Assembly: GCA_047967505.1 (NCBI GenBank)
Contig: CM106539.1
Strand: one strand, 5' to 3'
DNA: 64,000 nucleotides
Origin: Dipteris shenzhenensis
Taxonomy: Eukaryota > Polypodiophyta > Polypodiopsida > Gleicheniales
Shown: positions 12,300-26,700 of the stretch, in pieces
Numbering within the stretch: position 1 is the stretch's first letter
Layout: each line of letters opens with the position of its first letter
The notes under the pieces: generated by a model
What the model was told of the DNA's origin: nothing
What the model saw: the letters and a program-made list of their open reading frames with translations, nothing else
The model's database searches: none
Program-made: the position numbers and the translations under genes

Positions 12300-15200
12300 C
12301 CTAAAAGATCACTCATGTTGAGGGCTTAGATAGAACCCCGTCATCACTGAAAACTGAGTGCCATGTCATATAAGAAGTCTCTGTCATTTTGTAACACATC
12401 TATATTTGTACCTATATAAAGACAACTTCCATGTGATTCTTTTGAAAGGTTGCCTTATGTTTATGGTGTTAGGGTAACTTGATGTGGTCATTAGGTCATG
12501 CTTCCAATATCATGGCATTTCAAAAAAAATGTTAGACTTGGACATAAGATTTAAGCTCTTAAAAAAACCAGCAGCAGCAATCATCATCTTGAGGCGTGCA
12601 TGCATGTATGGCCTCTTTTTCTTGCATTCATCATCTCTTAAAAATATTATATGTAACTACCTTTAGTCAGAGAGAGCTTGCAAAAATGGAGTCACTACTT
12701 GTGTTTAAGCATCCAACAAATCAAGACAATGGATTAAATGTATCTTCTTGAGACGTGCAAATGGGGTGAAAGTTAAAAACCATTTAGTTTTCAACAAAAT
12801 TGTGACAGTTGAAAATGTAACTCTACAAAGAGCATGGAGTATTACATAGCTTATTACGTATGTAACAATGACATGCATCTACGACTTCTTCAAGTGTTCC
12901 ATTGTGTTAATAAGCTTCTAAAGACTAGTGCTTTGGAATATTTTTATGATCCTTGTGTATCTTTGTTCCTTTGTGCCAAATATGCTTCATTTTGGAATGG
13001 AAGACTCAAGGCATAATGCTTGCCATGATTGATTGTTCTAGTGCATCAATCTTGTGTGCGGGTTAGGTACATGTGGTGGACACGGCTAATTGCATAAATG
13101 GACACCACAAAAAACAAAGTTGAATGAGTTGACACAAATTTATTTTAACACAAAGAGGTTAGCCTCTTCAACATCGAATTCCAAGTATTTTGTATTGCGT
13201 TGTTTGTTCTCTTGGGTAGAAGGCGCGCATTGTAATTTTAAACAATGGTATAATAATTCAAACACCATTGGAATTGTTGTGCCTTTGGATAAGGAGCTAA
13301 ACTTGATAACATTATAGCAATGGATCCCCCAACTCAAAAGTCAAAGCTAGAAAGAGAGACACAATTAATGTTTGAGGCTATGTTCATAAATGTAACTTTC
13401 TAACTCTTTCATAATATATAATGTCAAACAACCCAACTCAGTGCCACATATTGGAATGAAAGGTCCATGGTATGTCCAACTACCACAAAAATGCCCACAT
13501 ATTGATATTGTTTACTTTAAATAATATCATCAGAAAACCAAACTGCAAACTTGTGTATTTATAGCAGATCTGTGGAATTTGTGAATTGAAGTGGAGACCT
13601 ATGAAGGAAAACAATCAATAATCTTTAAAAATAGGTATATATCTCAACACACAATGATTAATATTGAGTATAATACTGTTCATTAACACACTAGATACCA
13701 AGGGGAGTGCCCAACTTAGATGAAAAACTCAACAAAAAAACGTAGCAATAGCAAAGAGCATGTAAGCTATCGAATGCTACTATTGGCATAGATCTAAAGT
13801 CTTCGATCCCACCACTAATTTGCATCAAGTGTGGATCGTATACTACAGCCATAAGTTCATGCTATGAACAATGGGGCTCCCCAAGTTGATCTATGGCTAT
13901 AAACTTGATAATTTCCACTACACTAGGGCAAGACTACAATGATGCACCATTGGGGAAGGGCTTCAATGATGCATAAATGTCCTTATGTGGAGGGATGATA
14001 TAATGATGTGAAGCCATGGTGATAACTAAATCTAAGCATGATTCACTATAGCATAACTGAGCCAATGATAAGATGTCTTGAGGATGGATCTACTAATCAC
14101 AACCAGAGGAAATTGAGTCCAAGGACATGATATGCTCCATGCCAAAGCTACAAGCACTAGTGGTGGATGTTGAATGAAACCAATCGAGGAGCCAGATGCA
14201 CTAAGGCATGTATCTTTGCATGCTGTAGGAGATGTGAAATCCTCATACTAAGTACTTACTTGCAAATCTACATGGTCACTATTGATCTCCTGTTGTGTAT
14301 CTGCATCATTGTTGTGGCAAAATAAACTCAAATCCATGCATAAATGTGATGCATGTACATCATAAATATTACTCTGTGCTCATGTAGAAGCCTCATGCTA
14401 AGGGCTTACCTCCAAATGTGTATGATCAAACATGGAGGCTGATCCATGCAAGCATGGGATACATCTATTTCCATTCTCTCAGGACCTATGAGGTTCAAAT
14501 CAGCATTGGATACCAGTACAAATCCTTTAGCAACAAAAGGTCAAAGTAGATCTCATCTAGATTCACCATTGGAATATCATCAATATGATTTGAGTGTGAA
14601 TCTATTCCACTGCGCCGCGTGTAATTTAACAATGTAGACAGTGCTTATTGGTTAATCCTCTTACAAACGCCCCCTATTTCTTTACCCCCTCCTACATTTC
14701 TACCTCTTGCTTTGGACCAAATATTTCTCCCTTGAATTCATGGCTATAGCTTCCTACACTAGCTCCTGAGTGCCCTGCTATCCCCTCTACCTCTAGGTTG
14801 TACCCTCTATAGCCTCTCTCTCTCTCTCTCTCTCTCCTATCTCTATTGGAGTTATTCTCTCCCTTAAGCTGTAACCTTTTCACTAACCCTATATTGGAGT
14901 TTTATTCTTTCCATTTTGACTCATATTCCTTTGTCTTCTCCCTGTTATAAGCCTTAATTTCCGTGCAAATATGGTGAGGAAAAAACTCCATGACCATGCA
15001 ATATTATGACCTCTTGTGTGTTCCACAACGCCAAAAATGCATTGAATGAGTGGATCCCTTGCACCTATAGCTTGAATGAGTGAATAGTCATGAAAGGATC
15101 TCCCAAAGGTCCACCTAAGCTTCCCAAGAGCAAAAGGGGTAGTGTTTTGCATGATTGGAATGGATACATATTAAAGTTAAAGTTTGGGAAGAAAGGATGG

Positions 15201-15340
15201 CTTGCCAAGGTGCAAGACATCTACATGGGAAAGGATATGTGCCTGTCTCCATCACTCAATTGATCTATGATACTATCACATTGTAAGTCTTTGTTCCTGT
15301 GTACCTTCTTTGTGTGTGAGTGTAATGACTCCATTTGAAC
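12300..15340. other. No recognised gene
   Basis: AT-rich intergenic sequence with only short open frames. A (CT)n tract lies near 14813-14836. I recognise no domain, LTR or RNA gene on either strand. Confidence 0.5.
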
Positions 15341-15830
15341 ATTTTATGATGATTTTGGAAGAGCACTTATTCATGGAATATGCTTTCCTTTGGAATTTGA
15401 AGAATGGGAGTCGGTCGTGTCTTTCATAGTAGGTAAGTTTATTGTCATTCATGAGGATTTAGATAAGTAAATGCATGCCAAAGATAAGTCTTTCTTTTTG
15501 TGAAAGAGATATGTCTATTGACATAATTCAAGATCCATTACACTAAGGACAATAGATATCGGAGAATTACACCACCACAACTTCAAGACATGGACTATAG
15601 CATAATGGAGTCATGGACATTGCAAATTTACACAAGGACAAGATTGAAAAGGATGTGGGCATGGACATGAAGTCCATATTTGGATCCAAATGGGCAAGGT
15701 TAACTTGATTTATGCCTTTGCACATTTTTATTTCTTGTATTCAAAATATCCACATGCATAGAGCAAAACTATGTGAGTGGGTAGATGAAAATGCTACTAA
15801 ATACTTGCTCGAGATGAATTGAGAAACTAG
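15340..15830 (+). repeat. Unclassified dispersed coding-like repeat, copy A
   Basis: This stretch is colinear with the reverse complement of 62780-63260 over several blocks: the GAATGGGAGTCGG / GAGTGGGAACCAG region, a CACCACCACAA...AAGACATGGA block, and the GTGGGCATGG...AAATGGG-AAGGTT block. Divergence is substantial, and this copy has stops where copy B stays open. No known domain is recognised. It may be part of a retroelement gag or captured gene. Confidence 0.6.
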
Positions 15831-15980
15831 GTGAAGTGAACAGAATGGTGATGTGTTTCAATGTCATGCATGTAAGGCCGATACAATTTTTAGGTACCAC
15901 ATATCATGCCAAATGCTGTATTTAGCTTTCCAATATAGGCGTTAGAAGAAAACAAGCAGCCATTTGACTCTAATGATGAT

Positions 15981-16112
15981 GACAATACAAGGGTAAGTTT
16001 ATCTATTGATGTTGATCAAGGACATGTCAAGAATATGAGCATTGATGACAATACACAGTCAAGTTTATCTATTGATGTTGATCAAGGATATGCCAAGAAT
16101 GTGACCATCACA
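15981..16112. repeat. Two-copy 66-bp tandem repeat
   Basis: Two units starting GACAATACA and containing GTTTATCTATTGATGTTGAT are arranged in tandem. The period (66) is a multiple of three and both copies stay open in one frame (ORF at 16035-16283), but no protein family is recognised. Confidence 0.8.
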
Positions 16113-16639
16113 TCACAATGGAATCTGAGGGATGTGCGACAATGCATGTTGTTCATGGAGGATGAGTCCTTCAAGTTTATCTTAAATGGTGGAAAGGTAG
16201 GCAGACATGTAGATAATGCATGCATGGTGCCAATTTCATCCCTCTTGTTGCAAAACAATAAAGAAAGTAAAAAATGCGTTTGACTAGTGCAAGTATCCAA
16301 TTTAAAATTGTGGATTTTGACATTTGGAAGTCTGTGTTTCATGAATTGGAGGACATAGAAAATAGTGGTGCAATTTATTTCCATGTTTTTATTATGTGGC
16401 ATGTATAAATTCTCAAACAATATTTGGCATTTATTTTACAATTTGTTTTCAATCATAAATATTTGGCATTTATTTTACAATTTGTTTTCAATAAGAATTA
16501 TTGTTTATAGGGGTTGGGTATATATAGGGGTAAGAGGCAATTTCAATTTCACTTTTAATTTTTTTTTTAGAGAGCCATAGTGCTTCTACTCCTAAAACTA
16601 CCTCAGTCTATTAATTGCTATAGCAACCGTTTGACTACA

Positions 16640-16815
16640 TCTTCCATGGATTCAGCAAGAGCTGCATTCCTCCATGGATCCAAAAAGAGCTGCATTCTGT
16701 GGATTCAACAAGAGATGCATTCCATGGATTTAGTAGGAGCCATAGGAGATGCATTCCGTGGATTTGCAAGAGCAGGATTCCATGGATCTAGCAAGAGCCG
16801 CATTCCATGGATCCA
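16640..16815. repeat. Degenerate minisatellite with CCATGGAT / AAGAGC core
   Basis: About six diverged units of roughly 25-35 bp carry the core TCCATGGATY followed by AGCAAGAGC-GCATT. An open frame runs through them (16580-16918), but its low-complexity product is probably meaningless. Confidence 0.75.
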
Positions 16816-16819
16816 ACAA

Positions 16820-19800
16820 GAGTCCTATCTTGGAGATTACTTTCACTTTCCTTCTCTAGCAAGGTCAATTGGAAGAAGAGGCTTCATCCACAGATACTCG
16901 CTTTGCCATCTCTGCTAATCTCCTAATGACTTAAACCTATACATGGAAGAGCCTCTTGACCATGAAAGCAAAGAGAGGAAAGAAATTGAAGAATTGGAAT
17001 TACTCTAACATGCTTCCATGGAGCCCTCATCAATCTCGAAGCATTCATCTACCTCGGAGAGCACTTCCTTTGGTCCAGAGATATTATCCTTGTCCCTGCA
17101 AGATGTTAATGGACAACAATACCTATTCTTCCATGAGATCAAGGTGCTTTTTGGTTTACCAAAGGATGAGACATTGGGGTTCTTTTATTCTAAAAACAAG
17201 ATCCTTAAGAACATAGATTTGTATTCAAAAGTTTTTTGTGCATTGCTTCATGAAATTACTAACTAGGACATGTGCCTTGCATGCCTTAGACTATTCAATT
17301 GAGTAAAATAGAATGAGTCAAACACCATGTCCATATCAATGTCTCCAAGCTATAAAATCATAGATCCAACTTCCAAAGATGCACCATTTTCCCATAGCCT
17401 TTGGATCTCCTCAACTTGGCATGACTAGACTTGGTCTTATAATTCTTGTGTAGTAAGATCCTTTTTGACCAAAGGGATGATGACCTTTGCTAGATTGTTC
17501 ATTGTGCTATAAATACACAAGGATTGACTTTTAATGCTTATTCTTGCTACTTGCAAGCATTCAGGGGTCAACCCCTCCCCTATCTTGTAGAGATGGTGCT
17601 TCTCAAACTAATGCACATACCTTTGCAAGGCATCGTGGATGCACACTTGTTGAATAAAGTAAGATATATATTTTCTAGTTGGTGGACATACTCCTTCCTA
17701 CTTTGATGAAGCATGAAAGTAACATGCTACTAAATGCCTTATTCCATAGATTAAATAGTTTGGTTGATTGTATGTGTTTGCTCTAATAATCTTGAATTAA
17801 AAACAATGCCTACCCAAACATGTAGAGGGGCATAGCTTCACTACCTCTTTAAACCCAATGGTGGAGAATTGCTTAAGCCTTGATGTGATTTATCTTTACT
17901 TTCAAGTCTAGTTTGAGGGGAACATTGTATTAACTTTCCATGTTGATAGCTTATGTTCTAAAATCCAATGTATTTTTCTCATCTTCTAAGACTTGCCCTC
18001 AATTCATTAGTGAGTGCACTCAAAGAATCCATAAAGTAGTGAATAATGTGCTATGAAATGTTTTGAAATATCAAAATTTTACTTAGAAGATTGGACAGAA
18101 TTATATGCAATAAAGAACAACTCTAGAACATGAAAAATACAATTATTTTGTGTGCAACAATGGAATTCAAAACATTCAAAAAATACAAAATGATGGTACA
18201 TAAAATAATAGTTGAATTCTAAAGAGAGCACATCACACATAAATTAAAATAGAACAAAATTTATATTAACACACATAAATTAAATTAAAAGAGAGCTCAT
18301 TGTACATAAATTAAAATAGAAAAAAATCAGCATTAACAAAATCAATTCTACAATATTTACCAATCATTCAATATTTGAACCAATGAGATCAGTTCACAAT
18401 ATCTATGCATATACAAGATAAGGGTTGGAATTTTTTTAAATAATCATTTGAGATACTAGAAGATTTTGTTACAACAAAATGATTCAATCTTCAATAGGCC
18501 TAAGGCAAGATCTTGGTTTGGTGATAATGACCACATGCATCCTAATGTAATCTAAAAAATAACATAAAACTAAGATTTGGAGAATGTTGAACATCGATTG
18601 ACTATTACAGTCGATGATTGTGCAGTGCTACTGCATGCAAAAAATATACCCATCAAATTTTGAATATGATGGTATATTATGTGACTCACTTCCTAGGTAG
18701 TAAAAAAGGGAAATGGTTGCATGCACAAAATATTCTAGTGCCCGATGATCGAACCTATGAAACTATCTTTGGTATTGCTATTCAACAAATGAATTTGCCT
18801 ACATCCTATGGGCATCATCATGTCCCAATCACAAATACATACATACACCTCCTCTATTGTCTTGCAAAATTGGAAAAAAAAGAAGACATTTTGAGCATGT
18901 AAATAATTTTAGAGAACATTGGGTTGATGCATGTACTCAACTGTGCACATAGCACTACAACCATTTGCACTATTATAGACAACCCTTTTGATGGAAACAA
19001 TATAGATTTTCTATCTATTTTTGCAAAAGACGTAAAGTATTAGAAAAAACAATATAATACTCTACTTAAAGATCGATATGGTGGAAGCATGTTAACTTGC
19101 TACATGTTTTGTTCTTGTAAGGGAAGCACACATACATTTGAGAATCAATGGTGATTTTTTAAATATTTGATATAATAATGGTTCTTGAGAGTACATAACT
19201 AATAATTTTATTGCATGGCTAATTGTGTGCACATAGTCAAGTGAGAGTCAAGTTCAACTTCCATTGGGAGCTATGCATGGCTATAATGTGAGGAGCATAG
19301 ATAGTAGAAGAGAAGTTTCATGTAAGGAATGAGGCTTGCACTGATGATTGGTCGGAAGGAGGCTGCTTGGCATCCTTGGATCCACAACTCCACATAGGGG
19401 AGGAATGGCAAGGTGCTAGGTTCCAATGAGGGAAAACAAGTTGGGAGGAAAGCGCTAGGGCCAAAGGAGAGTACTATTTAAGAGGAGACTACTTCCTCAA
19501 AGGTGTCAAGGAGGTCGAAAAGGAAAAGAAGAGAGCTTGATTCAATGGAACATCTTGCTACGAGCTTGGAAGAAAAGGAAGAGAGACATTGTAAGAAATG
19601 AAAAGTCCACATGTATAAGTGTGTAGATAGAAGATCCTCCATGTCAAGCTCATTGAATTCTAGATAGTTTCATACAATGTCTCTTTCTCTAGATTGTGCA
19701 GGTTTATGTTACACTGGTGGTTTCATACTTTGCCTTTGCTCTTGATGAGCTGTGCAAGTTTTCTTGACTTATGACATCTGCCTACTCCTCCATAGCATCC

Positions 19801-19860
19801 ACATTGTCTGAGCACAAGCAAATAGGTAGTCACCATTGACACACATAAATCTTGGATTTT

Positions 19861-19913
<53 letters not shown>

Positions 19914-22900
19914 TATGTATTGAAAACTTGTGATTCAAGGGCTTCTACCATGCCTTTAATCTTTGATAGCAATTTTCAACCGGGAAAAGACATTGCTACC
20001 TAGCAGTAGTATTTTTCTTCTAAATCACAAGGACAATCTGACTATGTGATTTGTTCTTTGTATCTTATTTTCTCATGAATGCACCTCAAAAACTACTTAT
20101 ATGAACTTGGGTACCTATATCATGAAGGAAATAAGTAGTGGAATTTTGAAGCTAGCATACACATGTTAACTAGCATAAATAGCATAGCATGTCAACCTGC
20201 TTTCACTCATTGCTCTCTAGCTATTAACCCACATATATACTTCCAACATTTCTCCTTATATTCTTTTGTAGGCCGATGCAAAGCTCCCAAAGTTTTGTAT
20301 ATGAAGCAATCCAAGTTGTTCCTTAAGGAGGAGTTCCACATAAATATGGTCTCAACATGATAGGAGCTATTGCCAAGTGCTTGAAGGAGACAGAGAGTGG
20401 CTTGGTTTTTTTTTTTTTTTGGCTTGGTATTTTTGCAATACCTAGAAATTCCTCCTAGTACAAAGTAAATCGCAACACTATACATCTTGAAGTATAAAGA
20501 TACTTCATGTTTTTTCACAATAAATTCTGCCAAAAACGGTGCCCTACAAACATGGAAGTAGCTGTGGCCTTTGCCAGGGCATATGCAAAGAAATTCATCA
20601 TAATTCTGAGTTGAGCATCCACTACAAAGCATCACATTGAAGTGTTAGAGAAGAGTGGCTGTTTTGATAGCCACTTCATGATGTGGAGGCTAAACATTGA
20701 AGGAATGCACATGCTTTAGAGATACTAAATGACATAAAAGAACAAGAAACATGTAGCGTTTGTGCCATCCCCACCTCTTTCATGTTGATGCTAATTGGGA
20801 CTTGATCTAGGTAGATCCTCCATTCCTTCTAATCACATGCACCAATTTTAGGTCTATGATGCCCAAGTGGGTGAACTTATATTTTAGCCGGTAGCCTCGC
20901 GCTCTTGGTCCAATTCTCAACTTGCCCTTTACACATGTTTACGAGGTGTAGCCACTTGATCTCACCTCAATAGTGCAATCACGATGATCTTCTCAATAAG
21001 TCAGAGAAGGTTGGTGAAGTAGGCCAATAGGGTTTTAGTCATCATCGAGATCAACACACTCTAAGATTTTTGTCATTATCCCCCATCATTCTTTCTTGTA
21101 GCATGCATGTTCTCTTTCCACCTTCTCCTTGGTGTAGAGGTCATGGTTGTGGGCTCTATCAAATAGGCTTACCTCTAACAATAGACACTGCTCATCATTT
21201 CTATTTTTTGCTCTTTCTCTTTGTAACATGCATCCATGTCTATTTCAACTATTGTTTGACGTTATTTTGTAACGTCCATTCTTTGCATTGATGAGAATCC
21301 CTACATGGAACAATGTTTGCATTTCCCTTACTCTATTGTTGATTTTTGTTTTCTTTCTTTACATATCCATGTAATTTCCTCACGCCTTCTTTATTTATCT
21401 CTTAATTAAGATGTTGAATTCAATGGAGGAATTTGTGACACGGTAAATTAATCTCTATGACAAGAGTCACAATTAACAAAAAAGATTGGTGTCTAAGCAT
21501 TGATGTTTATCAAAACTTATTGTACAATAATTTCATGACATCTATTTAATATTAACAAGCACTTAAGAGGTGGCCATGCAATATAAGGCACACATTGTAT
21601 AACAGAATCCCTTTGAGAATCCCTCAAAGCAGAATTCACAAAAAATGTGGACTGGGACTAACTAGAATTAACATGCATAATGATTTGCGGATGCAGAAAA
21701 TGGGTGTCTCAAAGAGAATGTGATAGGTGATAGAAGATGCCACACATTGGGAAGGTTCTCAAAAGGTTGCATCAAGAAGAAAGAAAGTTAACTTCTATCA
21801 CTCTTGATGCTTAGGAGAAAGACAATCCTTGATAAGTATGCTTACGATCCAACAATAAAAACATTGATGACCTATGAGTTCCAAGAAATAAGGTCAAAGT
21901 ATCTAAGCAACACCCAAATTTTGACATTTGAATAATTCTAGAGATTAAAGACCCTTTGGAATGATGATGAAATGCAAACCTAAGGGTGTAGGGGACAAGG
22001 GGATTGTCAACAAGGTTTTCTCCCCCACCTCCTCTTTGTCCCTCCAACTACTTGTCTCTTCACCCACTCAACTAGATTTTTGACACATGGAGAGAAAAGT
22101 TCCATATAATAGGTTCATCAAATCAATTTGAAGACAACAGATTGTGATAAGGTTGAGTAAAATCAAGGGTGCGACTAATGGTAATAAGTGGTCAATTATA
22201 TGAAAATGTACAAAACCTAAAATTGAAAACCTAATGATTTGGGTGAAGGAATGAGTACTTTTTAATTGCTTGATACTTGTAAGGGAAGGTCTGTTGCATA
22301 CTATCTACTCGTATGCATACAAAATCCACTTCCTTCCTTGCTTTGGTAACCACCATTTTGTCTACTTAATGCCTCTTATTCACAAGCTCCTATCAATCAT
22401 GCATTGCTCTATTGCTCCTCAAATTAGTTCTTACTACTTGCAAAGACTTATAAATGCAATACTAGTGTGGAATTGTTCAAGAAAAAATAGTAATAAAAAA
22501 TAATCTTTGAAAAATTATTTGACTTGTATTTCTTAAAGAAGTAAACCTATGTTAACATTGTGTTGATAGGTCAAAACAAAAGTCAAGTACAATCAACATT
22601 ATGAATGTTTGGAGTAGCTTCAAAGCTCCACTTGAATAATTTGAGCCTAACAACATATTTGATATATCTAATAAGATAGGTATGGAAAAAAAAAAAGACT
22701 TGGACATACTTGAAACATCATGTTCTAGAGAGGAAAAGAATAGCCTTAATGAGAGAAAGATACTATGAGATCAAAGGAAAAAAGATGAGAATGCTCTAAA
22801 TAGGACTCTATTTACACTTATGTCTAACTGAGCATTCATTTTACACCCAAACCTTGGATTCCAAAATCCAACTATATTTTGAGATTAGAGATGGAAAGAC

Positions 22901-23017
22901 TAAATCCTTCGCACATGATTTGTGTAGAGATAGAAGATCCTTGATGTATGAGTTGACTTAGAGATAGAAAATCTTTAATACATGTGTTTTCATGAGCCAA
23001 AATCTTCAATATGTGTG
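16820..23017. other. AT-rich intergenic stretch, no recognised gene
   Basis: About 6 kb with only short open frames on either strand. None shows a domain I recognise, including those at 17018-17266, 18618-18902 and the minus-strand one at 20207-20635. Homopolymer runs occur at 20407-20421 (T) and 22687-22700 (A). It probably consists of old, unrecognisable repeat sequence. Confidence 0.5.
19866..19907. repeat. (CT)n microsatellite
   Basis: An uninterrupted CT dinucleotide run of about 42 bp. Confidence 0.95.
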
Positions 23018-23022
23018 TTTTC

Positions 23023-23755
23023 TATAAGAAAACAATACAACGTCTATGCTCAATAGATAACACGATCTCGTATGCAAGAGAGAAAAGTAGATAGTATGGA
23101 GAATAAAAAATTTGATTACTATAAAATTGATACAATAGATGGCGTTGCCTCCCAGCCGTGCGCTCATGTGTGAGAAGCTTCGATGGCATGCTGGAAACAG
23201 TAGAGGACGGAGGCTGGATGCTAAGGAACCAGGGTTGCTATAGCTAGTGATGAATATGGGCTTCACAGGCTTGCTTTTATATAGCCACCAGTCGTAGTCG
23301 ATTAGACCCAATTGGGAGATCGAACCCAGCCACCCAAAACAATCGACTAGAGGTTGGTCCCGAAATAGGACACCGACCACGTTAGAATCATGGCACAGAA
23401 TAGAGCAACTAGCCTATGGTTGCCATTCGGCCTAGAGCCATCCGAGATCATCTAGGGCTCCAAACAGACCCTGTTACCTGAGAGTGGGCTGCCTCGAGAA
23501 ATGCTCCATCTACCCTCAGTGCGGTCAGTCATGGGATGCCTTCCCACACTTGCATGTAGCCTAGTTGGTAGTGTGCCAACTCTATCTGAAGCCGTCCAGC
23601 CATCAGGCCACACATGGCCCCCATCTGGTGTCCAAACCAAGACCTACCAGATAACCGAGCTACTCAAATGCCTTCTCCTCATATGGGGGGCTTACAAGTA
23701 GAGTTAGCTGGTTCCCGCGTAGTTACATATAAGAGTGGAGCATTGATATCTAACA
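23023..23755 (-). repeat. copia-1 3' LTR (left)
   Basis: This 733-bp copy matches 27814-28525 with substitutions and small indels, so the insertion is not very recent. Its terminal TG is mutated to TA. Confidence 0.93.
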
Positions 23756-23784
23756 CCCCCCCTCAATGTCCACCCGTAAGTGAA

Positions 23785-26700
23785 CTACTTTTTCGACCCA
23801 ATGCCAAGTCGATGAAGATGCCTCTCCAGCAAGTCTCTTCCAAGAGCCTTCGTGAAGATGTCCGTAGCATTCTCTGTAGTCAGACAGTACACCAAGTCGA
23901 CCTCTCCATCCATGATGAGCTCGTGTACAAAGTGATATTGAATCTCAATGTGTTTTGTGTGAGTGTGGTACACCGGGTTCTTGGCAATTGCCATGCAACT
24001 TTGATTGTCACATTCTGCACTGCACCCATGTCCCCTAAGATCCTCCTTAACCACACTGCCTCACAAGAAGCAAAACATGCTGATTTGTACTCAGCCTCGG
24101 TAGAAGAAAGAGCAACTATAGGTTGCTTCTTGCTAACCCATGACACAGCTCCAAATCCAACTGAGAAACAGTAACCTGTCACTGATCTCCTACTGTCCAT
24201 GTCTCCTGCCCAATCTGAGTCACAGAATCCGGTCAAGATGTTGCCCTTGGTATAGGTGATGCCATAATCAAGTGTGCCTTTGATGTATTTCAGCACCCGC
24301 ATCCCTACCCTCCAATGGTTCTCTCGGGGCTTATTGGAAAACTTGCTTAGTACACCAGTTGCAAAACTGATGTCCGGTCGTGTGTTGCACAAGTAAATCA
24401 AAGTGCCCACAAGCCTTCTGTACTTCGCTTCGTCCACCAGTGGTGATGAATCCTCATTTGAGAGCTTCACGTCAACCTCCATAGGGGTGCTAACTGTCTT
24501 GCACTCAGCCATGCCAAATGCCTTCAGTATCTCTCCAGCATATTTCAGCTGTGAGATGAAGATCTGTTTTGGCTCTTACCAAACTTCAATCCCCAAACAG
24601 AAATGCATCAGTCCGAGGTGTGTCATTTCAATCTCTCTTCCTAGCAACTGCTTTGTCTGTGAGATCTTTTCTTCATGGTTCCCTGTTATGACAAGGTCGT
24701 CCACATAAAGGACCACGATCATACACATGCTTCCTTCTCTGTAGATATACAAATTTGCATTAGATGGGATCCTCCTGAACCCGTTTTGTAGAAAGTAGGC
24801 ATCAATCCGCTGGTACCATGCTCGTGGGGCTTGTTTTAGCCTGTAAAGTGCCTTCTTTAGTTTACAGACTTTACCTTCTGAACCCCGGGGATCACAAAAC
24901 CTGGTAGTTGTTCCACATATACCTCCTCCTTGAGATCTCCATTCAGAAAGGCAGATTTTACATCCATTTGAAACACGGGCCAACTTTCCTGTGCTATAAA
25001 GTCAAAACACTGCGAATTGTGTTTAGTCGAGCTGTGGGAGCAAAAGTATCCTGATAATAAAAACCATGTGCTTGTGCGAATTTTTTTGCCACGAGCCAAG
25101 CCTTGTACTTATCCAACGTGCCGTCGGACTTGTACTTGGTCTTGTACACCCACTTGGTGCCGATGACCTTGCATTTTGGTGGTCAATCCACAAGGTCCCA
25201 AGTGTTGTTTTTCATTATGGAGCCATACTCCGATTGCATAGCCTCCATCCACCTATCATCACCCTGTGCCTCTTCAAGACACTTGGGTTCTTTAGCACGG
25301 ATCACCTCTATCATCAAAGCGTAGTTGACCAAGTGTTCATGCGCCCTTCTTTGCTCCTCTAATCTCTTGGATCGGTGGTGTTTGGATGATTCCTCCTCAA
25401 TTGCTGTAGGTTCTATGTTGTCCAAAAGCTGCTTTACCCACTTCGGGAATGGCCATTGCCGTTGTGGTTCTGTAGGCTCTTCTTCCTCTTCTTTATCTTG
25501 AATCCTCCCAAGCACCATTGGGGGAGTTCGGTCTACTATTGGTGGTTGTACTGGATGGATATCCTGGTCTTGGTTGTCTAGGAAGGTCCAATTGATGCAG
25601 CTGTTCTGAGAAGACCACATCGCGACTTACTATTACCTTCTTGGTAACATGATTATAGAGACGGTAACCCTTCGCCTCTTCACTATAGCCCAAGAAAATA
25701 CACTTTCGGCTCTTCGGTTCCCATTTCGTCCTGTTAGCATCAGGGACATGCACAAAACAGTCACATCCAAAAACTCTGAAATGAGCAGTTGAAGGTTTCT
25801 TACCAGAAAAGGCCTATAGTGGAGTCATCCCATTCATAGCCTTCGTGTAGCTACGATTCAGAATGTAAACTACCGTGTTACATGCTTTAGCCAAGAAAGT
25901 CTTTGGCAAATGTTTCCCTTTCATCATACTCCTACCCATTTCGTAGATGACGTGCATCTTGCGCTTTGCTACTCCATTTCGCTATGATGTATGTGGTGGG
26001 GGTTTCTGCCTCTTGATCCCATGACTTTTGCAGCAACTTTCGAATTCACTTGATGTGAACTCACCACCTCTGTCTGATCTCAACTTCTTCACCTTCCTCC
26101 CCATTTCTTTCTTGACCATTACATGCCATTCTTTGAACTTACTAAAAGCCTCATCTTTAGTCTTCAGGAAGTATATCCATATCCTTCTACTGTAGTCATC
26201 GATCAGCGTCATGAAGTAGTAGGAACCACCCAAAGCTTTCGTCTCCATCTTTCCGCAGAGGCCCATGTGAATGAGCTCTAGAGGAGCCTTTGCCCTGCTG
26301 GCCTCTTTAGGAAATGGCTGCCGATGCTACTTGCCCATCATGCAAGCTTCACATACATCGGACAGATCTGTAATTTTTGGTAGGTTTGCAATCATTCCAC
26401 TTTTATGCATCTCCTTTAAAGAACTAAGGTTTAGATGACCAAACCTCTCATGCCATAGCTTAGTGTTGCTCACATCAACTCGAGCACTGAAAGCTGAGAG
26501 TTCGTAGATGTTGTTGCGCCGTGTACCTTTACCAATGTCCTTCCCTTGAAGATCCAAAATCTATGTGCCATTCTTATCGAAGTGAACTTTGAGATCCCGA
26601 TCCGTGATCGTAGAAATGGACAACAAGTTCCTCTTGATATCTGGCACATAAAGAACATCGGACAACTGTTTTACAACTCCATCTAACTTGAGAGCAATCG

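Noticed and set aside
20207-20635. Minus-strand 142-codon frame as a gene
   Set aside because: It contains a poly-Lys run from a T homopolymer and no recognisable domain or splice context.
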